DNA of 7,663 nt from Chloroflexota bacterium (lineage in GTDB: Bacteria > Chloroflexota > Dehalococcoidia > UBA2979): NCBI GenBank assembly GCA_009843585.1, contig VYDC01000149.1:1-7663 (forward strand), written 5' to 3'. The number at the start of each line of letters is the position of its first letter. Position 1 is the stretch's first letter. The translations under genes were made by a program, and so were the position numbers. Below, in pieces: positions 1-6,520 of this stretch. Below the pieces are notes generated by a model. That model had not been told where the DNA came from and did no database searches. It saw only the letters and a program-made list of their open reading frames with translations.

Positions 1-34
1 CTCGCGCACACGTCGCGGTCAGCTCGGGACCCCC

Positions 35-1300
35 TCAGAGCGGGCGATCCGACGCCCCGAGAGCGGCGGCGCCCGTGCCCACGGGAGGCGGGGAATCGGG
101 CGCGCCGGCCGGCGGGCGCGCCCGCCAGATGACGGCCGCGCCGAGCACGAAGAGAGCCGCGACCGTGACGAACGCCGGGACGTAGGAGCCGGTCGCGTCG
201 AAGGAGGCGCCGACCAGCGGCGGGCCGACCAGATGGGCGCCGAGCGTGAAGAGGTTGACGAGGCCGAAGATCATCCCGAACGCCCGGAGGCCGAACGTGT
301 CCTGCACGAGCAGCGGCATCAGCGCGCCGAGCGCTCCGAAGCCGAGCCCGAAGATCGGCGCGAATGCCCAGAACGCCCGGGAGGAGCCGGCCGCGACCAG
401 GATGGCGATGCCCGCCACCTGGAAGGCGAGGCTCAGCACCACCACGTAGCGGGACGGCACGCGCTCCGTCAGCCAGCCGAAGCTCACCTTGCCGGCGGCG
501 CCGAAGAGCGCGAGCAGCGAGAGCGCGGCCGCCGCCTCGCCGCGGCCAACGCCCACGCTCTCCAGGTGCGGCACGACCTGCGTGAGCACCGAGAGATAGG
601 TGAGCTGCGCGAGGAACAGCCCGACGACGACCAGGTAGAAGGCGCGCGTCCTGAGCGCCTGCTGCCCCGTCAGCCCGCGGAGAAGGGCGTGCGGCAGGTG
701 CCCGGCGCCGAAGCGGGCGCCCGGGACCTGCGGCGGCGCCTCCCGGATCACGAGCAGCACGACCGGGACGAGCGCCAGGAAGAGGAGCCCGAAGAGGAAG
801 TAGCTCGCGCGCCACCCGATGGCGACGATGAGGGCCGCCGAGAGCGAGGAGAAGAAGATGCCGCCGACGTTCGCCCCCATCGCGGTCAGCCCCATCGCGC
901 GGCCGCGCGCGCCGGCGAACCAGGCCGCCACCAGGCGTCCCACGGGGATCATCACGACCCCCGGAAGCCCCGCGAACTGGAGCAGCGAGAGCGCGTAGAG
1001 GTGCCAGACCTCGCTCATCCACGGGCGCAGCAGCTGGCTGACGGCGAGCGCCACCAGCGAGGCCGCGATGACCGGCCGCGTGCCCGCGCGGTCGACCGCC
1101 CAGCCGACGGCCGGGGCGACGAGCCCCGCGACGGCGAAGGTCGAGAGCGATCCGTTGATGGCGGCGCGGCTCCAGCCGAGGTCGGCCTCAAGCTCCGTGA
1201 CGAAGACCCCGAAGGCGTACTGGGTCACGCCCACCGTGAGCACGAACCCCCAGAAGAGCACCCCGCCGATCGCCCACCCGTAGTGGAGCCTCGCCTGCAT
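35..1300 (-). CDS. MFS transporter (12-helix, monocarboxylate/OFA-like)
   Basis: This is a major facilitator superfamily secondary transporter of the inner membrane, 421 residues from the chosen start. It begins with HYGW at residues 6-9, followed by a first hydrophobic helix and then LGWSR, a start typical of oxalate/formate-antiporter and monocarboxylate-porter-like MFS members. The loop between helices 2 and 3 holds motif A (G67, D70, R71, G73, R75), and a partial copy, FGWLTER, lies at the matching place in the second half. A hydrophilic loop near residues 187-218 separates the two six-helix halves, and the tail is Pro/Gly/Ala-rich. I chose the ATG at 1300 because GGAGG lies 11 bases upstream. 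An in-frame GTG at 1333 would add 11 residues (432 in total) but has no clear Shine-Dalgarno. The gene is divergent from the dehydrogenase gene, so a linked substrate is possible but not shown. The family is clear; the substrate is unknown. Confidence 0.9.
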   Translation of the reverse strand: MQARLHYGWAIGGVLFWGFVLTVGVTQYAFGVFVTELEADLGWSRAAINGSLSTFAVAGLVAPAVGWAVDRAGTRPVIAASLVALAVSQLLRPWMSEVWHLYALSLLQFAGLPGVVMIPVGRLVAAWFAGARGRAMGLTAMGANVGGIFFSSLSAALIVAIGWRASYFLFGLLFLALVPVVLLVIREAPPQVPGARFGAGHLPHALLRGLTGQQALRTRAFYLVVVGLFLAQLTYLSVLTQVVPHLESVGVGRGEAAAALSLLALFGAAGKVSFGWLTERVPSRYVVVLSLAFQVAGIAILVAAGSSRAFWAFAPIFGLGFGALGALMPLLVQDTFGLRAFGMIFGLVNLFTLGAHLVGPPLVGASFDATGSYVPAFVTVAALFVLGAAVIWRARPPAGAPDSPPPVGTGAAALGASDRPL

Positions 1301-1311
1301 TCGCGCGGCCG

Positions 1312-1316
1312 CCTCC
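1312..1316 (-). promoter_or_regulatory. Shine-Dalgarno for the MFS gene
   Basis: GGAGG read on the minus strand, 11 bases before the ATG at 1300. The spacing is somewhat long. It is the main reason to prefer this ATG over the GTG at 1333, whose upstream bases lack a purine-rich ribosome site. Confidence 0.45.
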
Positions 1317-1357
1317 GTCCCCTTCGGGCTCACTCGAATCCGGCGGTGGGTGGGGAG

Positions 1358-1375
1358 GCGCCCCGCTCGGGGCGC
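1358..1375. repeat. Perfect inverted repeat in the divergent intergenic region
   Basis: Two 7-base arms (GCGCCCC at 1358-1364 and GGGGCGC at 1369-1375) flank a 4-base spacer, GCTC. The repeat sits between the divergent MFS and dehydrogenase genes, nearer the MFS start. It could be an operator for a regulator of either gene or a hairpin in the MFS leader RNA. The symmetry is seen directly; any function is inference, and GC-rich DNA gives such repeats by chance fairly often. Confidence 0.4.
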
Positions 1376-1460
1376 ACGGCTGCCAGTCTCTCACGCCGGC
1401 GGCGGACGGGCGGCGAGCGGGAGCTCCGGCCCCCGGCGCGCGCGAGACGGCACCGCTCCC

Positions 1461-1466
1461 TAGAGT
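1461..1466 (+). promoter_or_regulatory. Possible -10 element for the dehydrogenase gene
   Basis: TAGAGT matches four of six TATAAT positions and lies in the only A/T-containing patch of an otherwise very GC-rich stretch. Transcription would start near 1473, leaving a short leader that still contains GGAAGGG and GGGGA before the ATG at 1492. I see no acceptable -35 at the right spacing, so the call is weak. Confidence 0.25.
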
Positions 1467-1491
1467 ACCGCTCGGAAGGGCGGGGACCCGC

Positions 1492-2841
1492 ATGAGACGC
1501 GCGCTGCTGCTGGCGGCGGCCCTGCTCGGAGCGCTCGCCGGCGGCTGCGGCGGGGAGGGGCCCCCGCCTCCGGCACCTCCCGCCACGGCGGCGACCGTCC
1601 CCTCGGAGGCGCAGACCGCGCCCCCCACCGCCGCAGCGGACGCGACCCCGACCGCCGGCGGCACTGCGGGCATTGCGACGACCTCCGTCCCCGCGACCGC
1701 CACCGCGACGCCGACGCCGACGCCGATCCCAACGCCGCCGCCGGCCGCGACCCCGACGCCCCGCGCGCCCGAGACCGCGGAGCGCGCGCCCCGGGCGGTG
1801 CACGTCGTACCCGCGCTCTCGGGGCGGCGCTTCGACCGCCCCACCGACGCGGCGGCCTACCCCGGCGGACGGGTCCTCATCGCCGAGCAGTCGGGCCTCG
1901 TGTTCCTGCTGGACCGGAGCAGCGGCGAGGGGGGGATCTTCCTGGACCTCAGGCGGGAGGTCAGCAGGGACGGCAACGAGGAGGGGCTGCTCGGGCTCGC
2001 GCTCGCGCCCGACTTCGCCGCCTCGGGCCACCTCTACGCCTACTACTCCGTGCGGGAGGGCGCGCGCCGCACGCGGCTCTCCCGCTTCACCGCGGCCGGC
2101 GGCGCCGCGGAGCCGGCGAGCGAGCTCGTGATCCTGGAGGTCGCGCAGCCCTTCTCCAACCACAACGGCGGCGCGCTTCGCTTCGGCCCCGACGGGATGC
2201 TCTACCTCGGGCTGGGCGACGGGGGCTCGGCCGGGGATCCGGCGTCCAACGCCCAGGATCCCGGGACGCTCCTGGGCTCGATCCTCCGCATCGACGTGCG
2301 CTCCGCGAGCGAGGCGGCGCCCTACCGGGTTCCTGAGGACAACCCCTTCGTCGGCGTCAACGGCGCGCGGGGCGAGGTCTGGGCGTACGGCCTCCGCAAC
2401 CCGTGGCGGATGGCATTCGATCCCGAGAACGGCACGCTCTGGGTCGGCGACGTCGGGCAGAACAGCAGCGAGGAGGTCGACGTGATCGTGCGCGGGGGCA
2501 ACTACGGCTGGAACCGCCTCGAGGGAGACGCCTGCTTCCGGCCGCCGTCGGGCTGCGACCCGGGCGGCACGGAGCGACCGATCGCCACCTATGGTCATCG
2601 GGAAGGCTGCTCGATCACCGGGGGCGTGGTCTACCGGGGGGACGCGCTGCCGGAGCTCGACGCTGCCTACGTCTTCGGCGACTTCTGCAGCGGGCGCCTC
2701 TGGGCGATGGAGGCCTCCGGCGCGGGCCCCGCCGTCCCCGTCGCCGACACGGGCGCCTCCCTCACCTCCTTCGCGCAGATCGGGGAGGAGCTCTGGATGC
2801 TCCGCTTCGGCGGACCCGTGCTCCGGGCGGTCAGCCCGTGA
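1492..2841 (+). CDS. PQQ-dependent sugar (glucose/sorbosone) dehydrogenase lipoprotein
   Basis: Exported beta-propeller dehydrogenase of the glucose/sorbosone dehydrogenase family (relatives: soluble PQQ glucose dehydrogenase, E. coli YliI/Asd), expected to oxidise aldose sugars outside the cytoplasm with PQQ. The 449 residues begin with a signal peptide (MRR plus a hydrophobic run) ending in LAGGC, with C19 as the likely lipidated cysteine. A low-complexity Ala/Thr/Pro linker runs to about residue 105, and the propeller fills about 106-449. Family signatures include GLLGLALAPDF, NHNGG with H224 aligning to the catalytic-base histidine of soluble glucose dehydrogenase, a GDGGSAGDP loop, GLRNPW with R302 at the conserved active-site arginine, GDVGQ and GGNYGWN. 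Cysteines in the last third (DACF, SGCDPG, EGCS, DFCSG) could form disulfides, which fits export. The ATG has GGGGA five bases upstream. The family is secure; substrate and actual PQQ use are inferred. No PQQ synthesis genes are in the window. Confidence 0.9.
   Translation: MRRALLLAAALLGALAGGCGGEGPPPPAPPATAATVPSEAQTAPPTAAADATPTAGGTAGIATTSVPATATATPTPTPIPTPPPAATPTPRAPETAERAPRAVHVVPALSGRRFDRPTDAAAYPGGRVLIAEQSGLVFLLDRSSGEGGIFLDLRREVSRDGNEEGLLGLALAPDFAASGHLYAYYSVREGARRTRLSRFTAAGGAAEPASELVILEVAQPFSNHNGGALRFGPDGMLYLGLGDGGSAGDPASNAQDPGTLLGSILRIDVRSASEAAPYRVPEDNPFVGVNGARGEVWAYGLRNPWRMAFDPENGTLWVGDVGQNSSEEVDVIVRGGNYGWNRLEGDACFRPPSGCDPGGTERPIATYGHREGCSITGGVVYRGDALPELDAAYVFGDFCSGRLWAMEASGAGPAVPVADTGASLTSFAQIGEELWMLRFGGPVLRAVSP
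1707..1724 (+). repeat. Short tandem repeat (GACGCC x3) in the dehydrogenase linker
   Basis: Three perfect GACGCC hexamers in frame, encoding part of the Thr-Pro repeat of the linker between the lipid anchor and the catalytic domain. Copy changes would keep the reading frame and only lengthen or shorten the linker. Confidence 0.6.
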
Positions 2842-3023
2842 GCCCGCCCGTCCTGGCGCTGCTGCTGCTCTTCCTCCTCTACGTCGCGCTCGTGAGCCGG
2901 CAGATGCGGCGCTCGCTCGCGGCGGCGGAGCCGCGCGCGCGCCTCGTGGAGGCGAGGCGCCTGCTGCTGCTGGTCACGCTGGGGGTGCCGCTCGCGGTCG
3001 CCTTCATCCTGCTGGCCGCCTAG
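2838..3023 (+). CDS. Small two-helix membrane protein, translationally coupled to the dehydrogenase
   Basis: I do not recognise this 61-residue protein. The GTG start at 2838 overlaps the TGA stop of the dehydrogenase gene as GTGA, with GGGCGG seven bases upstream, so translation is probably coupled. Residues 4-19 form one hydrophobic segment and 42-60 a second. Between them is a basic loop with seven arginines (R21, R24, R25, R33, R35, R40, R41) and only two acidic residues. By the positive-inside rule the loop should face the cytoplasm and both ends should face outward. There is no signal peptidase site and no cysteine. Coupling suggests the product is made alongside the dehydrogenase, perhaps as a membrane partner, but nothing in the sequence shows function. 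It ends in TAG, 158 bases before the leuS start. It is probably a real gene because hydrophobic and basic blocks are cleanly separated and the start overlaps the stop; chance is not excluded. Confidence 0.65.
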   Translation: MSPPVLALLLLFLLYVALVSRQMRRSLAAAEPRARLVEARRLLLLVTLGVPLAVAFILLAA

Positions 3024-3025
3024 CA

Positions 3026-3039
3026 GCGCCGGCCGGCGC
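3026..3039. terminator. Palindrome after the dehydrogenase operon, possible terminator
   Basis: A perfect 14-base palindrome (GCGCCGG followed by CCGGCGC) starts three bases after the stop codon of the small membrane gene and lies before the leuS promoter. Folded in RNA it gives about five G-C pairs with a small loop. No U-tract follows, so it would be a weak or non-canonical terminator at best. Confidence 0.3.
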
Positions 3040-3062
3040 CCGCGGATAGCCGCCCGCGCGCG

Positions 3063-3092
3063 TTGACGCTCTCGCGCGACCGCCGGGATACT
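3063..3092 (+). promoter_or_regulatory. Sigma70-type promoter of leuS
   Basis: TTGACG at 3063-3068 (five of six matches to TTGACA) and GATACT at 3087-3092 (four of six to TATAAT) are separated by 18 bases. Transcription should begin near 3099, giving a leader of about 83 bases to the GTG at 3182. The earlier in-frame GTG at 3098 would sit at the transcription start itself, which argues against its use. In DNA this GC-rich, both hexamers at workable spacing are unlikely to be coincidence. Confidence 0.6.
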
Positions 3093-3168
3093 GGCCCGTG
3101 CCCTCGCGCCCCACCGGCAGCGACATCATCCCCGGGGCCGCGGGTGCACGGCGGGGCGGGGACGGAGT

Positions 3169-3178
3169 GGGAGGAAGG
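3169..3178 (+). promoter_or_regulatory. leuS: Shine-Dalgarno deciding the leuS start
   Basis: GGGAGGAAGG is a strong anti-16S match. Its GGAGG core ends seven bases before the GTG at 3182. It supports that codon as the leuS start over the GTG at 3098. Confidence 0.75.
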
Positions 3179-3181
3179 CCT

Positions 3182-5662
3182 GTGACCGCTCCCGCACGAG
3201 GCGCGCGCGCCGAGCGCTACGACCCCACCTCGATCGAGCGCCGCTGGCGGGACTGGTGGGACGAACGGGGCGTGAACACCACGCCGGACCACGATCCGGA
3301 GCGGCCCAACCGCTACCACCTCACGATGTTCCCCTACACCTCCGGCGACCTGCACATCGGCCACTGGTTCGCGATGGCCCCCTCCGACGCGCTCGCGCGC
3401 TTCCACCGCATGCGAGGGAGCAACGTCCTCTTCCCGATCGGGTTCGACGCCTTCGGGCTCCCCGCCGAGAACGCCGCCATCCAGGGCGGCGCGCACCCCG
3501 CCGACTGGACGCGCGCCAACATCGAGCGCATGCGCGAGCAGCTCCGGGGGATGGGCGCGATGTTCGACCTCTCCCGCGAGGTCGCGACCAACGCGCCGGA
3601 CTACTACCGCTGGACCCAGTGGTGGTTCCTGCTCCTCTACCGGCAGGGCCTCGCCTATCGCAAGGAGGCCCCGGCGAACTGGTGTACCTCGTGCAATACC
3701 ACCCTTGCCAACGAGCAGGTCCTCGAGGGCCGCTGCGAGCGCTGCCACGCCCTCGTCGAGCAGCGCCGGCTCGCGCAGTGGTTCCTGCGCATCACTCGCT
3801 ACGCCGACGAGCTGCTCCAGAACGAGGAGCTGGACTGGCCCGAGCACGTCAAGCTGATGCAGCGCAACTGGATCGGCCGCTCGGAGGGGGCGGAGGCCGC
3901 CTTTCCCCTCGAGGCGCCCGAAGGCGCCAGCGGCGCGAGCGAGATCCGGGTCTTCACCACCCGCCCGGACACGCTGTGCGGCGTGACCTTCATGGTGCTC
4001 GCGCCCGAGCACGAACTCGTCGAGCGGCTGACGAGCGAGGGGCAGCGCGCCGCCGTCGAGGAGTACGTGCGCCAGGCGGCCCAGTCGACCGATATCGAGA
4101 GACAGGCAACCGACCGCCCGAAGAGCGGGGTCTTCACCGGCTCGTACTGCCTGAACCCGCTCACCGCCGAGCGCGTGCCGATCTGGATCGCCGACTACGC
4201 GCTCGCCTCCTACGGCACCGGGGCCGTGATGGGCGTGCCCGCGCACGACCAGCGCGACTTCGAGTTCGCGCAGCAGTTCGGGCTGCCCATCCCGGTCGTC
4301 GTCGCACCTCCCGCGTGGGACGGCTCGCCGCTTGCGGCCGCCTACCTGGAGCCCGGGACCATGGTCGGCTCCGGGCAGTTCGACGGGATGCCCTCCGAGG
4401 AGGCGAAGGAGGCGATCGCCCGCCACCTGGAGGAGCGCGGGCAGGGCGGGCCCACCGTCACCTTCCGGCTGCGGGACTGGCTGATCTCCCGGCAGCGGTA
4501 CTGGGGGGCGCCGATCCCGATCGTCTACTGCGACGGCTGCGGCGAGCAGCCCGTCCCCGACGACGAGCTCCCCGTCGAGCTTCCCTACGACGTCGAGTTC
4601 CTCCCGACGGGGGAGTCGCCGCTCGCCCGCTCCGAGGAGTTCGTCGCCGCCGCCTGCCCGGCGTGCGGCGGAGCGGCGAGGCGCGAGACCGACACGATGG
4701 ACACGTTCATGTGCTCCTCGTGGTACTTCATGCGCTACTGCGATCCGCACAACTCCGAGCACGCCGTCTCCGCCGAGGCCGCGGCGGCCTGGCTGCCGGT
4801 CGACCAGTACACGGGCGGCTCCGAGCACGCGACCATGCACCTCCTCTACGCGCGCTTCTTCTACAAGGCGGCGAGGGACGCCGGCCTGGTCCCGGGCGAC
4901 GAGCCGTTCACGCGCTACTTCAGCCAGGGGCAGATCCTCGGGCCCGACGGCCGCCGCATGTCGAAGTCCCGCGGCAACGTGGTGGCGCCGGACACGCAGG
5001 TCGAGCGCTGGGGGAGCGACGCCTTCCGCTGCTACCTGATGTTCCTGGGACCTTGGGAGCAGGGTGGCCCGTACGACCCCGACGGGATCGTCGGCATCGC
5101 GCGCTGGCTCAACCGGGTCTGGTCTGTAGCCACCGAGCCCGTCGACCTCGTCGAGGCGGGCGAGCCGGGCGCCGCTCGCGCCGTGCGCCAGGCGGCCCAC
5201 CAGACCCTCGCCCGCGTGACCGGCGACCTGGAGCGGCTGCGCTTCAACACGATGATCGCCGCTCTCATGGAGTACACGAACACGCTGTGGCGCAGCCGCG
5301 AGTCGGGCGCGCAGGACAGCGGCGCCTGGGGCGAGGCGCAGGAGCTCCTCGCGCTCATGCTCGCGCCGGCGTGCCCGCACCTCGCCGAGGAGCTCTGGCA
5401 CCGGGCCGGTCACGACGACTCCGTGCACAGGCAGCCGTGGCCCGAGGCCGACGAGGAGCTGGTGCGGCGCGAGACCGTCGAGCTGCCCGTCCAGGTCAAC
5501 GGGCGCATCCGCGGGCGTCTCACGATCCCGGCCGACGCCGACGAGGAGGCGGTGTGCCAGGCGGCGCTCGCCTCGGAGCGCGTGCGCTCGCATCTCGACG
5601 GGCGCGAGATCGTGCGGACGATCTACATCCCGGGCCGGATGCTCAACCTCGTCGCGCGCTAG
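3182..5662 (+). CDS. leuS: Leucyl-tRNA synthetase
   Basis: Cytoplasmic class I synthetase that attaches leucine to tRNA-Leu using ATP; 826 residues, a normal bacterial length. After a short tail it opens with YDPTSIERRWRDWW, as family members do. HIGH is at 58-61. A zinc module follows (C168, C171, C185, C188). The CP1 editing domain holds the Thr-rich TTRPDTLCG (259-267) and GTGAVMGVPAHDQRD ending at D359, so proofreading of mischarged tRNA should be intact. A second cysteine set (C450, C453, C492, C495) flanks the return to the catalytic core, followed by DTMDTFMCSSWYF. The ATP loop is RMSKS (592-596), with Arg in place of the usual first Lys. The C-terminal VQVNGRIRG and YIPGRMLNLV are typical of the tRNA-binding end. 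The start is set by the Shine-Dalgarno and upstream promoter; the GTG at 3098 would add 28 atypical residues. The gene converges with the coiled-coil gene, 36 bases between stops. Confidence 0.97.
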   Translation: MTAPARGARAERYDPTSIERRWRDWWDERGVNTTPDHDPERPNRYHLTMFPYTSGDLHIGHWFAMAPSDALARFHRMRGSNVLFPIGFDAFGLPAENAAIQGGAHPADWTRANIERMREQLRGMGAMFDLSREVATNAPDYYRWTQWWFLLLYRQGLAYRKEAPANWCTSCNTTLANEQVLEGRCERCHALVEQRRLAQWFLRITRYADELLQNEELDWPEHVKLMQRNWIGRSEGAEAAFPLEAPEGASGASEIRVFTTRPDTLCGVTFMVLAPEHELVERLTSEGQRAAVEEYVRQAAQSTDIERQATDRPKSGVFTGSYCLNPLTAERVPIWIADYALASYGTGAVMGVPAHDQRDFEFAQQFGLPIPVVVAPPAWDGSPLAAAYLEPGTMVGSGQFDGMPSEEAKEAIARHLEERGQGGPTVTFRLRDWLISRQRYWGAPIPIVYCDGCGEQPVPDDELPVELPYDVEFLPTGESPLARSEEFVAAACPACGGAARRETDTMDTFMCSSWYFMRYCDPHNSEHAVSAEAAAAWLPVDQYTGGSEHATMHLLYARFFYKAARDAGLVPGDEPFTRYFSQGQILGPDGRRMSKSRGNVVAPDTQVERWGSDAFRCYLMFLGPWEQGGPYDPDGIVGIARWLNRVWSVATEPVDLVEAGEPGAARAVRQAAHQTLARVTGDLERLRFNTMIAALMEYTNTLWRSRESGAQDSGAWGEAQELLALMLAPACPHLAEELWHRAGHDDSVHRQPWPEADEELVRRETVELPVQVNGRIRGRLTIPADADEEAVCQAALASERVRSHLDGREIVRTIYIPGRMLNLVAR

Positions 5663-5680
5663 GAGACCGCGCGGCGGCCG

Positions 5681-5694
5681 GGGGCGGACGCCCC
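5681..5694. terminator. Small hairpin between convergent genes, possible bidirectional terminator
   Basis: GGGGC and GCCCC flank a GGAC loop in the 36-base gap between the leuS stop and the stop of the opposing coiled-coil gene. The position suits termination in both directions, but the stem is only five pairs and neither strand has a U-tract. Confidence 0.3.
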
Positions 5695-5698
5695 GACG

Positions 5699-6433
5699 TC
5701 AGGTACGACTCCCCGCGCCCTCGTCCTCCGAGTCCTCCGGCGCGGCCTCCGGGATCCGCTCGTCGTCGAGGGCGGGCAGTGAGAAGTCGTCGATCACCCC
5801 GGCCGGGGGCGGGGGCAGATCGGGCCCCGTCACCCCCGCCGCCGTCGGCCCGCCCACGTCGTCCTGCACCGTCTCCCCGACGGCGCGCCCCACGATGTCG
5901 TCCCAGGGCGAGGGATCCGACCGGGGCGCCACGGAGAGCTGCGCGATCCCCGACTCGACCGAGCTGACGAAGGCCTGGAGCTGACGCTCCAGTCGCTGCA
6001 GCAGCTCGCGCGCGTAGTCGTCCGCGGCGCGCATCTGCTGCTCGGCGAGGCGGCGTGACTCCTCGAGGCGATCGCGGATGTCGGCGTTGGCGCCGGAGAC
6101 GCGCTGCTCCAGGCGGGCCTCCGCGTCGCGCGCGATCTCCTGCGCGTCCTGCTCCGCCTGCTTGACGATGGCGTGATCGGAGACGAGGCGCTGGGCCTGC
6201 TCCTCCGCGCGGGCGACGATCAGGCGAGCCTCCTCCTCCGCCTCGCGGCGAAGCTGCTCGTGCTCGGCGACGATCCGCTGCGCCTCTCGGATCTCCTGCG
6301 GAATCGCCACGCGCATCTGGTCGACGGTATCCAGGAGCCGGCGGCGATCCATCATCACGCGGCTGCCGATGGGCATCCGCTGGGCGCCGCCGACGAGCTC
6401 CTCCAGACGGTCGACGAGATGGAGCAGATCCAT
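5699..6433 (-). CDS. DivIVA-like coiled-coil protein of the coaD neighbourhood
   Basis: This 244-residue cytoplasmic protein has no membrane segment. Residues 1-50 form a distinct module (MDLLHLVDRLEELVGG, then MPIGSRVMMDRRRLL and QMRVAIPQEI). Residues about 48-165 are a long charged Ala/Glu/Arg/Gln-rich helix, almost certainly coiled coil. From about 168 the chain is disordered, with a Pro-rich PDLPPPP and an acidic end (EDSEDEG). The N-terminal module resembles, from memory, the actinobacterial protein encoded beside coaD that databases label DivIVA-like or 'ATP synthase subunit B-like'. It is not an ATP synthase subunit: there is no N-terminal membrane anchor and no atp neighbours. A role in division, envelope organisation or scaffolding is inferred from the label only. 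The start is firm: AAGGGGAGGAG lies six bases before the ATG. It is the last gene of the rsmD-coaD run, 87 bases after the coaD stop. Confidence 0.8.
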   Translation of the reverse strand: MDLLHLVDRLEELVGGAQRMPIGSRVMMDRRRLLDTVDQMRVAIPQEIREAQRIVAEHEQLRREAEEEARLIVARAEEQAQRLVSDHAIVKQAEQDAQEIARDAEARLEQRVSGANADIRDRLEESRRLAEQQMRAADDYARELLQRLERQLQAFVSSVESGIAQLSVAPRSDPSPWDDIVGRAVGETVQDDVGGPTAAGVTGPDLPPPPAGVIDDFSLPALDDERIPEAAPEDSEDEGAGSRT

Positions 6434-6438
6434 CTGCG

Positions 6439-6449
6439 CTCCTCCCCTT
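6439..6449 (-). promoter_or_regulatory. Strong Shine-Dalgarno of the coiled-coil gene
   Basis: AAGGGGAGGAG on the minus strand, close to the ATG at 6433. It is the strongest ribosome site of the minus-strand run and suggests efficient independent initiation after the 87-base gap from coaD. Confidence 0.7.
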
Positions 6450-6520
6450 CAGCGGCGACGGCCGGGCTGCGCGCCCGCCGCGACACGGCGGCGGCTCGCG
6501 CCGGCCCGGCGCATCCGCCG

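Noticed and set aside
1330..2598. 422-codon frame antisense to the dehydrogenase gene, and the 233-1495 plus-strand frame antisense to the MFS gene
   Set aside because: Both are low-complexity Arg/Glu/Gly-rich shadows opposite genes with clear family motifs.
3099..3181. T-box or other riboswitch in the leuS leader
   Set aside because: The bases GGGTGCACGGCGG faintly recall the T-box antiterminator motif. However, the TGGN bulge is absent, there is no terminator hairpin with U-tract, and 83 bases is too short for a standard T-box.
3020..5593. 857-codon open frame antisense to leuS
   Set aside because: Shadow of leuS caused by high third-position GC. Its translation is Arg/Gly/Val/Leu-rich with no domain, while the sense strand encodes a complete LeuRS.
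3256..5967. 903-codon plus-strand frame overlapping leuS and the coiled-coil gene
   Set aside because: Extremely Arg/Pro/Ala-rich translation with no recognisable motif, running across two well-supported genes in another frame and strand.
6498..6512. Hairpin GCGCCG-GCC-CGGCGC between coaD and the coiled-coil gene as a terminator
   Set aside because: A six-pair stem with a three-base loop and no U-tract is common by chance at this GC content, and the genes on both sides appear to belong to one run.
6434..6520. Extra small gene between coaD and the coiled-coil gene
   Set aside because: The gap is only 87 bases; I saw no convincing start with a ribosome site and no conserved-looking peptide.
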